Positions 42,365 to 50,444 of a stretch of DNA of 64,000 nt are shown here, piece after piece; the stretch's first letter is position 1; each line of letters begins with the position of its first letter. The notes beneath the pieces were generated by a model. That model was given only the letters and a program-made list of their open reading frames with translations. It did not search any database and was not told where the DNA came from. The stretch is from an uncultured Bacillota bacterium (GTDB lineage: Bacteria; Bacillota; Dehalobacteriia; UBA7702), in NCBI GenBank assembly GCA_934702375.1, contig CAKUYE010000001.1, positions 186,001 to 250,000 on the forward strand, read 5' to 3'. The position numbers and the translations under genes are program-made.

Positions 42365-45300
42365 TCAGTCAAAGAGAAGTACATTGTACATAATTTGACC
42401 GGCCTGAGCACGGGTAGCAGTATTTTCGGGAACAAATTTATCCTCTGTCATGCCATTTACGATACCAAGAGAATGGAGAGTCGTTACGGCATTGTAATAC
42501 CAGCTGCTGGGAGCAACATCGCTAAAGGATTTTTCCAATTCCTTATAGCCAAGGAAGTTGTAGATGATCTGAGCCATTTCCGCACGGCTGATGGTTTTGT
42601 TCGGGCAGAAAGTGCCGTCGGGATAACCGTCAAGAATGCCTTCGGCAGAGAGATAATCGATAGCAGCTTTGCCCCAGAAGTCTTCACCGACATCGGAAAA
42701 CTTCTTGGGTGTACCTTCGGTTTTAGCATCCTTGCCACCGCGGTAGTTGTAGATCATGGTAGCAAATTCCGCACGGGTGATTTTGCCCTCGGGACCAAAG
42801 GTACCGTCGGGATAACCATTGATCAAACCTTCGCTGCTGATGTTAAGAAGAGCTTTGTAATACCAGGCAGAAGTAGCAACGTCACTGAAGTTCATGTTGC
42901 CGATCCAGTAAGCGTTGGTAACTGCAAAATTGCCGTAGATATCAACAACACAAACAGCAACCCAATGGAGACCTTTGGTTTCCGGAGCATATTTGAGATC
43001 TAAGGTGTAGTCGGTAGTACGTTCGGTTTTATCGGTGATGGCACAAAGTTCCGGATCGGTTTCCGCAGCGTCAATGCCGTTTGCAATAGAAAGTTCCTTG
43101 TCTACATGGGTCAGTTTGAAATCACGTTTGAAACGATAATTCAACTTATTCTGATTCGCTTTACCTACATAGGCGCTATAGGTCTTATCGGCTTCATCGG
43201 TAAGAACAAGGATGTCTCTAATCCCGGAAAGTGCCGTAATATCTGTTTTCAGCGTAAAGACACCATCTTTATCAACGGGATAAATATTGATTTCACCATT
43301 TCCATCGTTACCGGGGACTTTATCAAGATCCAGCATCGGACCGGTGGTCGTATAGGAGTTCCCATTAACCATGGCCTGACCGAAAGCAATGGAATTGCCT
43401 TTCAATTCATTTTCCTGTAAATCTTCGACATAAGCAATGGAGCGAACTTTACCGGTGAAGAATTCTTCACGGTTTTCCCAGAGAGTATCACTGGTTTCCG
43501 CCGTATTGGTCGCATAGGGAGTCAGTACATCATGGGTATCGGAACCGCCGGCATAGTAATGAGTACTCTTTACATCCACTTCTTTGCTGCCGATGATAGT
43601 GGTACCATTGGCGGTTTTGTATTCACCAAGATAACCATCCCAGAGATCCATGCCGCTGACAATGGTTTTTGCCATTTCCTGAGGACGATAAGAACCATTC
43701 AGACCGATCATGCCATAAGCATCGGTATAGCCACCGGGAACAGCATCTTTATTCAATGCGGTAAAGAGACCATAGGAATACCAGGGATGATTTGCAGTAA
43801 CGGAAGCTTCTTTCCCATTGATCTTTTCAATGAAATATTTCAGATCGGTAAAGGCAAGGCCAACACCGTTTTCATCTTTGACCGGAGCATTGGTAGCATT
43901 GGGATCCACAAACCATTCCCAGGAATCTACAGTTTGGGGAACAACATTAAAGTGTGCCCAGGAGCAGGAGATTTCAACAGAAGGAATATAACCGATAATA
44001 TCTTCCGATACGTTATCTTTGATATAGTTATAGGCTCTGTAGTTGTTTTCCGTAAAGTCATGGTCGGTGGTAACCGCAACATCAAGACCGGAAACGAGAT
44101 AGGAATTTACAACATCTTCGGGAAGAGCAAAGGCATCGTTTTTATTGGTGTGATGATGAACGTCACTGGCGAGCCAGCATTCTTTCGAAGCAAATTTCTT
44201 CTCTACGGTCACTTTGAATTCTTTACCGGCAACAGCATCGGCAGCTTTGATTTCATAGTTTACGGGAGAACTGGTAAAGAAATAGCCTTCACCGAAAACC
44301 TTCAGCCAGGAATCTTCACCCTTGGGAATTTCAACACTAATGGCATTGGCTTTATTGCCCGTTGTCTGATAAACCGAGTTACCGCAGTAACGAACGGTAG
44401 GATACAGCGTATTGGCATAAGCAACACCTTTGCCATTGTAAACACCGACTTTGGCGTAAATGTCTTTGCCGTTCTGATCGACAACCTTTACATTCACTTT
44501 AACTTTTTCGGTACCGAGCTGAGGCACCACTTTGCCACCCTGTTCGTCAACGGTGAAATCCGCCGTTGCAGAGGTGCAAAAACCGTTCTTTTCTACTTTA
44601 TAGGTATATTCGCCTTCGGGCAGGTCAATGGTGCCGCCTTTTGCTGCATCCAGTGTATACCAACCAAGGCATTTGCCGCCTTTATAAAGGATAACTTCCA
44701 TGGTGCCTTCTGCACCGGAGATACCTTCAAAGGCTACGGGATAGGTTTTTTCATCTCTCTGGGTAAAGATAAAATCATTCAATACCGCATGATCCGCCTT
44801 ATCGGAAACGACGATGTATTCTTCAAAAGTTACCGCTTCTTCAGGATCAAACATCTTGCGGTTACCGGTAGCTTCCACTTCATCGTTGGCAGAATTGATC
44901 ACGTAAAGTTCCTGATAACCGGATTTCCCGCCGTTGCCGCTGATAATGAAATCATTCCCCTGGTTCGAGGTAAACTTATCGGCAGGAACAACAAAAGAGG
45001 TCATATACTGACCGTTAAATTTGTAGCCATCCTTACCTTCGGTATTGGCATAGCTGCCAACGGTTTTATAAGCATAACCTTTACCGTAGGTCGCAGCACC
45101 GTCATCGCCTTTGTTGGTCACGGAGAAGGCAATATTTTCATAACCGTCACCGGTACCCTGATAACCGGTATAACCGGCATAGCCATTGTACCATACCGCA
45201 TCGGTTTTGGAATTATTGGCAACACAATCCCACATATAGAGGTAATTGCCTTCCTGAGGTGCACTGTAGTAGGTGGTGATGGTAAGATCTTTATCATTGT

Positions 45301-45844
45301 TCTGATCTTTTGCACCATACTGGCCTTCCAAATCATAAAGTCTGGTCACTCTTACCGCAGTTTGACCGGCTTCGGATTCGGCTTTTGCCGCAAAGTCATA
45401 TTTTACGATATCAAATTTCACGGTTCCGCAGTTACTGGGAGCCCAGGAATCCCACCAATCGGCAAGGAATTCAATGGACCAGGTAGTATCGCGAACACCA
45501 GCACCGTCTTTCACCACACCGGCATCAAGAACGGAACCGGAAGGATAACCCCAGGGGTTACGGGTACCGACAGCCAAAACAATAGCAGCAGTTTTGTTTG
45601 CAATAACGATATCGTCATCGCTGAGAGCTTCCCCACCGTTAAAGAAGGTTTCTGTGTCTTTTGCATCGTTGGCAGCACGCCACTGACCTACCGTCATAAT
45701 GGTAACATTGCCATCGGTCACAGCAGTATCGAGACCCGTAATTTTATAGTCATTTACATAGCCGCTATCTGCTGCCATTGCCCCAAAGGAAAAGCACAGA
45801 ACCAGTGCCATCACCAGGGCGGTTAATAATAAATGTTTTTTCAT
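42365..45844 (-). CDS. S-layer-anchored CehA/PHP-type phosphoesterase
   Basis: The protein has 1159 residues. The signal peptide (about 1-24) ends GAMA. A long beta-rich N-terminal half contains at least two carboxypeptidase-regulatory-like domains (about 370-550). A CehA/McbA-type PHP metallohydrolase core begins at about 555, with metal motifs DVHHHTN, TTDHDF, VEISCSWAHFN, TANHPWYSYG and GSDTHDV. Three SLH repeats (about 985-1159) close the protein. PHP enzymes of this branch hydrolyse phosphodiesters or aryl esters at a di- or trinuclear metal site. Extracellular display suggests phosphate or carbon scavenging; this is inference. ATG 45844 is preferred (AGGAGGG upstream) over the in-frame ATG 45886. 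Confidence 0.9.
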   Translation of the reverse strand: MKKHLLLTALVMALVLCFSFGAMAADSGYVNDYKITGLDTAVTDGNVTIMTVGQWRAANDAKDTETFFNGGEALSDDDIVIANKTAAIVLAVGTRNPWGYPSGSVLDAGVVKDGAGVRDTTWSIEFLADWWDSWAPSNCGTVKFDIVKYDFAAKAESEAGQTAVRVTRLYDLEGQYGAKDQNNDKDLTITTYYSAPQEGNYLYMWDCVANNSKTDAVWYNGYAGYTGYQGTGDGYENIAFSVTNKGDDGAATYGKGYAYKTVGSYANTEGKDGYKFNGQYMTSFVVPADKFTSNQGNDFIISGNGGKSGYQELYVINSANDEVEATGNRKMFDPEEAVTFEEYIVVSDKADHAVLNDFIFTQRDEKTYPVAFEGISGAEGTMEVILYKGGKCLGWYTLDAAKGGTIDLPEGEYTYKVEKNGFCTSATADFTVDEQGGKVVPQLGTEKVKVNVKVVDQNGKDIYAKVGVYNGKGVAYANTLYPTVRYCGNSVYQTTGNKANAISVEIPKGEDSWLKVFGEGYFFTSSPVNYEIKAADAVAGKEFKVTVEKKFASKECWLASDVHHHTNKNDAFALPEDVVNSYLVSGLDVAVTTDHDFTENNYRAYNYIKDNVSEDIIGYIPSVEISCSWAHFNVVPQTVDSWEWFVDPNATNAPVKDENGVGLAFTDLKYFIEKINGKEASVTANHPWYSYGLFTALNKDAVPGGYTDAYGMIGLNGSYRPQEMAKTIVSGMDLWDGYLGEYKTANGTTIIGSKEVDVKSTHYYAGGSDTHDVLTPYATNTAETSDTLWENREEFFTGKVRSIAYVEDLQENELKGNSIAFGQAMVNGNSYTTTGPMLDLDKVPGNDGNGEINIYPVDKDGVFTLKTDITALSGIRDILVLTDEADKTYSAYVGKANQNKLNYRFKRDFKLTHVDKELSIANGIDAAETDPELCAITDKTERTTDYTLDLKYAPETKGLHWVAVCVVDIYGNFAVTNAYWIGNMNFSDVATSAWYYKALLNISSEGLINGYPDGTFGPEGKITRAEFATMIYNYRGGKDAKTEGTPKKFSDVGEDFWGKAAIDYLSAEGILDGYPDGTFCPNKTISRAEMAQIIYNFLGYKELEKSFSDVAPSSWYYNAVTTLHSLGIVNGMTEDKFVPENTATRAQAGQIMYNVLLFD

Positions 45845-46066
45845 ATAAAATAATCCCTCCTGAAAAAATTTACAACATGGTAACATTACTTCCTCTATTC
45901 AGTTGTAAATACCTCCACGCTCCTTTCTCCATAAACAGATCGTAGCAAACAATCAATTCTCGCAAAAAATCCACCGGTCAAATGCAATTTTGTGATCATA
46001 CGGAGAACCAATCACCGGGGTGTATTTTTTTGCGTTTCATAAACTACTCAATTGCATTATACCATA
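45845..46066 (-). promoter_or_regulatory. promoter and structured leader of the SLH/PHP gene
   Basis: This gene-free stretch holds an extended -10 element, TGGTATAAT (46064-46056 on the minus strand), and a leader of about 200 bases. Within the leader, 46014-46034 can pair with 45961-45978 in a long imperfect stem (arms CGCAAAAAA..ACACC..GGT and ACCGGTGGATTTTTTGCG). No known riboswitch class was recognised. Confidence 0.5.
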
Positions 46067-46138
46067 ATATAACGCAAAAATCACTACATTTTTTAAAAAA
46101 TTTTCAAACTATTTTATGATAATTTTACAAAAATCAGA

Positions 46139-46176
46139 AAGAACAGGCAAGATACCTTGATATCTCGCCTGTTCTT
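46139..46176 (-). terminator. terminator of the zinc-ribbon gene
   Basis: A 16-bp stem with one mismatch joins 46139-46154 and 46161-46176, followed by TTTCTGATTTTT on the minus strand. Confidence 0.87.
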
Positions 46177-46199
46177 ACATTTAAACATTTTGTTCTATC

Positions 46200-47072
46200 T
46201 TATTCTTCAGCAATATGAATATTCCACAGGAAGGAATCGGTAAGCTCCGAAGCCATCTTCTGATAAAGAGCCGTAAGGTCTTCATCATCGCTATCATACT
46301 GCAAGTCTGTGGGATAAACTGCAATATAGGTATAGTTTGGAGCAGAGTAGATTACCTTATAATCCGGCAGAAAAGAATAATCTTCTCCGGCAGGGTAACG
46401 ATTTATGGTGACCAAAGTGCCGCCAAAACCGGCCTCTGCATTTTCTACATTATAGAATGTCACCGAGTCACCATTATCCGTTACATTGTAATGACTGCGC
46501 CAGGAATCGGGAATGGATACCTCTGCAAAGGTACCGTGGTATTCATGATCCGTAAGACCGGTGCCATCAACATCATCCCAATCGCCCCAATCACTGTCCC
46601 AGTCATCCCAGGAGTCATCGTAGTCAGTACCGTAAAAATCATTATCGGGAACACGTTCTCCGCCCACAACGGCAAAAACGGTAAGACCGCCGGCAAAAAG
46701 GAGCAATGCTGCAGCAATGATCCCGGAAAAAATCAAAAACTTTTTCGGAGTCATTTTCTTTTTCAAACCGGTAAAAACATCTTCCTGAGCCGCTCCGACC
46801 GAGAAAGGATCCTCCGTCCCGGCGGAATAACCCGATGGTGGAGCTTCATACCCGGCATTACCGGAAACCGGCGGAACGACCGGTGAAACAGGAGTTGATG
46901 ATGGTGCCGGAGCTGCAGGGGTTACCGGTGTTGTCGGTTCCACCGACGCTCCCGTTTCCACAGGCTCTGCAGGTGCAGCAGGTTTTGAGTTCGATTCGAT
47001 CGGAGCGCCGCAGCCGGTACAAAACCGGGCATTTTCTAAAATTTCGGCACCGCAGCGAGAACAATATGCCAT
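46200..47072 (-). CDS. zinc-ribbon membrane protein
   Basis: The protein has 290 residues. The N-terminus MAYCSRCGAEI, then FCTGCGAPIE, is a four-cysteine zinc ribbon. A Pro/Thr/Ala-rich flexible segment (about 28-85), one membrane helix (about 110-132), an extremely Asp/Trp-rich stretch (DYDDSWDDWDSDWGDWDD) and a C-terminal extracytoplasmic alpha/beta domain follow. Zinc-ribbon-plus-membrane-helix proteins are common in Clostridia, and their function is mostly unknown. GAGG precedes the ATG. It is monocistronic and divergent from aroB. Confidence 0.82.
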   Translation of the reverse strand: MAYCSRCGAEILENARFCTGCGAPIESNSKPAAPAEPVETGASVEPTTPVTPAAPAPSSTPVSPVVPPVSGNAGYEAPPSGYSAGTEDPFSVGAAQEDVFTGLKKKMTPKKFLIFSGIIAAALLLFAGGLTVFAVVGGERVPDNDFYGTDYDDSWDDWDSDWGDWDDVDGTGLTDHEYHGTFAEVSIPDSWRSHYNVTDNGDSVTFYNVENAEAGFGGTLVTINRYPAGEDYSFLPDYKVIYSAPNYTYIAVYPTDLQYDSDDEDLTALYQKMASELTDSFLWNIHIAEE

Positions 47073-47141
47073 GGTAATACCTCATTTCTTAACATGATTC
47101 CCTCTTATTTTCCCATATCCCAAACAATATGTCAAGGAAAG

Positions 47142-47170
47142 TTGCGAATTTTGACGAATTGCTTTATAAT
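47142..47170 (+). promoter_or_regulatory. sigma-A promoter of aroB-aroC
   Basis: TTGCGA (47142-47147), 17 bases, TATAAT (47165-47170), 26 bases before the aroB start. Confidence 0.8.
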
Positions 47171-47196
47171 ATAGAGGTAGGAAAGGAGCGGTCACT

Positions 47197-48243
47197 ATGA
47201 AAACCATTACCGTTCAAACGCGGAAGCCTTACGACATTGTAATCGGTGAAGGGATTCTGAGCCAATGCGGAAAAGCAGTAAAAGAGCTCTTCCCCACCGG
47301 ACGATCCGTCATTGTAACCGACAGTAAGGTGGCATCCCTCTACCTCGACACTGTAAAACAAGCCTATGAGGAAGCAGGCATTTCCTATATTACCTTTATT
47401 TTTCCCGAAGGGGAAAGTTCCAAAAACCCTGAAATATTGCTGGAGCTGGCAGAATATATGGCTCGGCGCAATATTTGCCGCGGAGACTTTATCACCGCTC
47501 TCGGCGGCGGCGTCACCGGAGATCTTGCCGGATTTGCCGCGGCCATCTACCTGAGGGGTATCAACTACATCCAAATCCCTACCACACTACTGGCAGCGGT
47601 AGACGCCTCTGTAGGCGGAAAAACTGCCGTTGATTTAGAGGCAGGAAAAAATCTGATCGGGGCCTTTCACCAACCGTCATTGGTGTGGTGCGACTACGAG
47701 ACGCACAAGACCATGGAGCCGGAAGCCTATGCCGATGGCATTGCCGAAGTTGTAAAGTGCGCCGTACTCAAAGGAGAGGATTTCTTTTCCCTGCTGGAGC
47801 AGGGAGACCTTTCTCATCACAGCGAGGAAGTCATTACCACCTGCGTAGAACTGAAACGCCGCATCGTGGCAGATGACGAATACGATACCGGGAAACGACA
47901 ATTTCTTAATCTGGGGCATACCATCGGTCACGCCATCGAAGCCCATAGCGGCTACACCATTTCCCACGGACAAGCCGTAGCCTATGGCATGGTAAAGATC
48001 GCCGAGATCGCCGCCGCCAACGGCCTGGCAGAATTTGATTGCTGCGACCGCATTGCCGCGCTGCTGAAACGATACCGCCTGCTGACAGAATGTCCCTACC
48101 CCATAAAGGAATTGCTGCCTTATATTCAAAAAGATAAAAAAATGCAGCAGGATACATTGCATCTGATCATTCCCGAAACCATTGGCCGCTGCCGTATGCT
48201 GCCGATTTCCGGAGATGATATTCCGGGCTTTTTCCGGCTTTGA
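47197..48243 (+). CDS. aroB: 3-dehydroquinate synthase
   Basis: The protein has 348 residues. This NAD- and metal-dependent enzyme makes 3-dehydroquinate from DAHP, step 2 of the shikimate pathway. Signatures include ITALGGGVTGDLAGF (NAD binding), IPTTLLAAVDASVGGKTAVD, KNLIGAFHQP, and the metal histidines in NLGHTIGHAIE and YTISHGQAVAYGM. AAAGGAG precedes ATG 47197. It forms a two-gene operon with aroC, 39 bases downstream; the pathway's other genes must lie elsewhere. Confidence 0.96.
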   Translation: MKTITVQTRKPYDIVIGEGILSQCGKAVKELFPTGRSVIVTDSKVASLYLDTVKQAYEEAGISYITFIFPEGESSKNPEILLELAEYMARRNICRGDFITALGGGVTGDLAGFAAAIYLRGINYIQIPTTLLAAVDASVGGKTAVDLEAGKNLIGAFHQPSLVWCDYETHKTMEPEAYADGIAEVVKCAVLKGEDFFSLLEQGDLSHHSEEVITTCVELKRRIVADDEYDTGKRQFLNLGHTIGHAIEAHSGYTISHGQAVAYGMVKIAEIAAANGLAEFDCCDRIAALLKRYRLLTECPYPIKELLPYIQKDKKMQQDTLHLIIPETIGRCRMLPISGDDIPGFFRL

Positions 48244-48282
48244 GCTGTATTTCATCAATTACAAACAAAGGAGGCTGCCGTT

Positions 48283-49380
48283 ATGTCCTCTGATTTCGGC
48301 AAAAACATACACTATACTGTATTCGGTCAATCCCACGGAGAAGCCATTGGCATCGTTGTTGATGGCCTGCCTGCCGGGGAATATATCAATTTTTACGCCG
48401 TAAAGGAATTTATGGCCCGACGCAAACCGGGGCAAAGCAACGGTTTTACCACCAGCCGCAAGGAAAAGGATGAATTCCAGGTACTTTCCGGCGTGGTAAA
48501 CGACACCACCTGCGGTGCACCTCTTTGCGCGGTGATACCCAACAGCGACCAACATTCTCAGGACTATGAAGAGCTGAAAAATAAATTTCGCCCCTCTCAT
48601 GCCGATTTTACCGCCCATTTGAAGTATCACGGCTTTGAAGATCTCCGTGGCGGCGGTCATTTTTCCGGCAGACTTACGGCTCCTCTCTGCTTTGCTGGAG
48701 GGATCGCCAAGTATATTTTGGAAAAACGAGGTATTGTTGTAGGCGCACATATTGAATCCATCGGTCAAATCCAGGATCGCCCCTTTGATCCGGTTCTTGT
48801 CACTGCCGATGATCTCAAAGATCCCGGCCGCTATCCCTTCCCTACCCTGAATTTCGGCGTAGGCGAAACAATGCAAGCCCAAATGGAGCTTATTGCCAAA
48901 AAAGGCGATTCCATCGGCGGCGTAATCGAAGCCGGAGCCATTGGCATCCCCGGCGGCATTGGCGACCCGATGTTTGATGGAATTGAAAATGTGTTGGCTA
49001 AAAATTTATTCGGTATTCCCGGCGTCAAAGGTGTAGAATTTGGGGAGGGTTTCCGCAGTGCAGCGATGCTGGGGAGCCAAAACAACGATGCATTTTGCCT
49101 GAAAGACGGCAAGATCACCACAAAGACAAACCATGCCGGCGGTATCCTCGGCGGTATTACCACCGGGATGCCATTGATCCTTCGGGTTGCAATCAAACCA
49201 ACCCCTTCCATCGCTCTGGAGCAGGAAACCGTGGATCATGAGAAAATGGAAGAAACAACAATCACCGTACCGGGACGTCATGACAGCTGTATCGTTCCCC
49301 GAGCTGTGCCGGTGGTGGAAGCCGTTGTGGCAATGACCTTACTGGACCTGCTGGCCAAAGAAAAAGAACTGTTTTCATAA
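48283..49380 (+). CDS. aroC: chorismate synthase
   Basis: The protein has 365 residues. The enzyme uses reduced FMN to remove phosphate from EPSP, giving chorismate. The three family signatures are visible: GQSHGEAIGIVVDGLPAG, the FRPSHADFTAHLKYHG and RGGGHFSGRLT blocks, and the C-terminal GRHDSCIVPRAVPVVEA. AAAGGAGG precedes ATG 48283. It follows aroB, and the pair covers two non-adjacent shikimate steps. Confidence 0.97.
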   Translation: MSSDFGKNIHYTVFGQSHGEAIGIVVDGLPAGEYINFYAVKEFMARRKPGQSNGFTTSRKEKDEFQVLSGVVNDTTCGAPLCAVIPNSDQHSQDYEELKNKFRPSHADFTAHLKYHGFEDLRGGGHFSGRLTAPLCFAGGIAKYILEKRGIVVGAHIESIGQIQDRPFDPVLVTADDLKDPGRYPFPTLNFGVGETMQAQMELIAKKGDSIGGVIEAGAIGIPGGIGDPMFDGIENVLAKNLFGIPGVKGVEFGEGFRSAAMLGSQNNDAFCLKDGKITTKTNHAGGILGGITTGMPLILRVAIKPTPSIALEQETVDHEKMEETTITVPGRHDSCIVPRAVPVVEAVVAMTLLDLLAKEKELFS

Positions 49381-49463
49381 TCAAACAAAAACCCCCAAAC
49401 AGCTGACTAACCGTCATCTTTTTGGGGCAAGATAAATGCAACCAACAGAAAGGAGTGTTTCTC

Positions 49464-49775
49464 ATGGCAGTATTGACCATTACAGCAGATAATTTTGAAA
49501 AAGAAGTATTACAGGCGGACAAGCCGGTCCTGATTGATTTTTGGGCATCCTGGTGCGGTCCCTGCCGCATGTTCAGCCCTACCATTGATGAGATCGCCAC
49601 GGAATACGCCGATGAAGTTATTGTGGGCAAAGTCAATGTGGATGAAGAAAACAGCCTTGCGCAACAATTTCAGGTAGCAAGCATTCCCACATTAATCCTT
49701 TTTAAAGAGGGAAAAGCAGTAAAAAGCTCCATCGGCGTTATTGCCAAGGAAGACGTTATCGCCATGTTTCGCTAA
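49464..49775 (+). CDS. trxA: thioredoxin
   Basis: The protein has 103 residues, the standard length. The active site WASWCGPCRMF and the cis-proline strand VASIPTLILFKEG are intact. It reduces disulfides in the cytoplasm with thioredoxin reductase. ATG 49464 follows AAAGGAG; in-frame codons back to 49422 lack a ribosome site. A hairpin (CCCCAAA 49393-49399 with TTTGGGG 49421-49427) lies in the leader between aroC and trxA. Confidence 0.96.
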   Translation: MAVLTITADNFEKEVLQADKPVLIDFWASWCGPCRMFSPTIDEIATEYADEVIVGKVNVDEENSLAQQFQVASIPTLILFKEGKAVKSSIGVIAKEDVIAMFR

Positions 49776-49786
49776 GATACCGACAA

Positions 49787-49827
49787 AAAATGGGAAATCC
49801 CGGAATCACTTCGGAATTTCCCATTTT
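49787..49827. terminator. bidirectional intrinsic terminator
   Basis: AAAATGGGAAAT (49787-49798) pairs with ATTTCCCATTTT (49816-49827), with inner CGGAA/TTCGG pairs. It lies between convergent trxA and the TetR gene. Confidence 0.85.
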
Positions 49828-49833
49828 CTTTTT

Positions 49834-50364
49834 TTATTTTTCGAGGCGTTTGTTTAATTCGGCTTCGATATATTTTTCTTCTTTTTCAAGGAAACGATCG
49901 TTGCCGCTGATAGCATAATGAACAACAGCGCTGTAATACATCATAAACAGTGCAAGAACATCTTCATCAAGCTGTTTTTCATAGCCGCCAATGGCAGTCA
50001 TGTTGAGATCATTTACACCGTCCTGCATTTCTTTGTAGTAAGGCGAGGTGATAATGCGCATGATAACAACGCACCATTTCATGATTTCTTCTTTTCTGGC
50101 TTTGAAGCATTTGAACAATCTTTCCGGATGGCTCATGTTTTCTTTGAAAATTTCGTTGATCACATTGTTACGCTGCTCTACACAGAAAACCAGGCAATGT
50201 TTTACGATTTCATGCTTATCTTTATAGCTCTGATAAATCGTGGCAGGAGAATATCCTACTGCTTCGGAAAAGTTGCGCATAGTTGCCTTTTCAATACCTT
50301 TTTCATAAAAAACATCGGCACAAGCAAACAGAATGTGTTCATTTCTTTTCTTTCGATCGATCAT
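49834..50364 (-). CDS. TetR-family transcriptional regulator
   Basis: The protein has 176 residues. The N-terminal helix-turn-helix is typical: ILFACADVFYEKGIEKATMR, then SEAVGYSPATIYQSYKDKHE. The C-terminal ligand and dimer domain has no recognisable subclass. The start at ATG 50364 has AAAGGA upstream; a longer frame from 50412 is less likely. It lies just after the uvrBAC/ABC-F operon on the same strand, but with an 80-base gap and its own reading start. Its targets are unknown. Confidence 0.88.
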   Translation of the reverse strand: MIDRKKRNEHILFACADVFYEKGIEKATMRNFSEAVGYSPATIYQSYKDKHEIVKHCLVFCVEQRNNVINEIFKENMSHPERLFKCFKARKEEIMKWCVVIMRIITSPYYKEMQDGVNDLNMTAIGGYEKQLDEDVLALFMMYYSAVVHYAISGNDRFLEKEEKYIEAELNKRLEK

Positions 50365-50444
50365 CGTGTTCAATCCTTTCTTCGTTCTTGTTTCATATCT
50401 ATTATTATACATACATTGCGCTCATTTGGCAACATAAAAATGTA

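Noticed and set aside
43532..45826. 764-codon open frame on the plus strand opposite the SLH/PHP gene
   Set aside because: It is a mirror of the codon bias of the minus-strand gene. It has no ribosome site, no recognisable domain and no signal peptide, while the opposite strand encodes a complete signal-PHP-SLH protein.
45961..46034. Known riboswitch in the SLH/PHP leader
   Set aside because: I compared the leader by eye with cobalamin, c-di-GMP and fluoride motifs; none fits, so it is reported only as a structured leader.
49393..49427. Terminator between aroC and trxA
   Set aside because: The hairpin lacks a T run on the plus strand; it may shape the trxA leader but should not be called a terminator for aroC.
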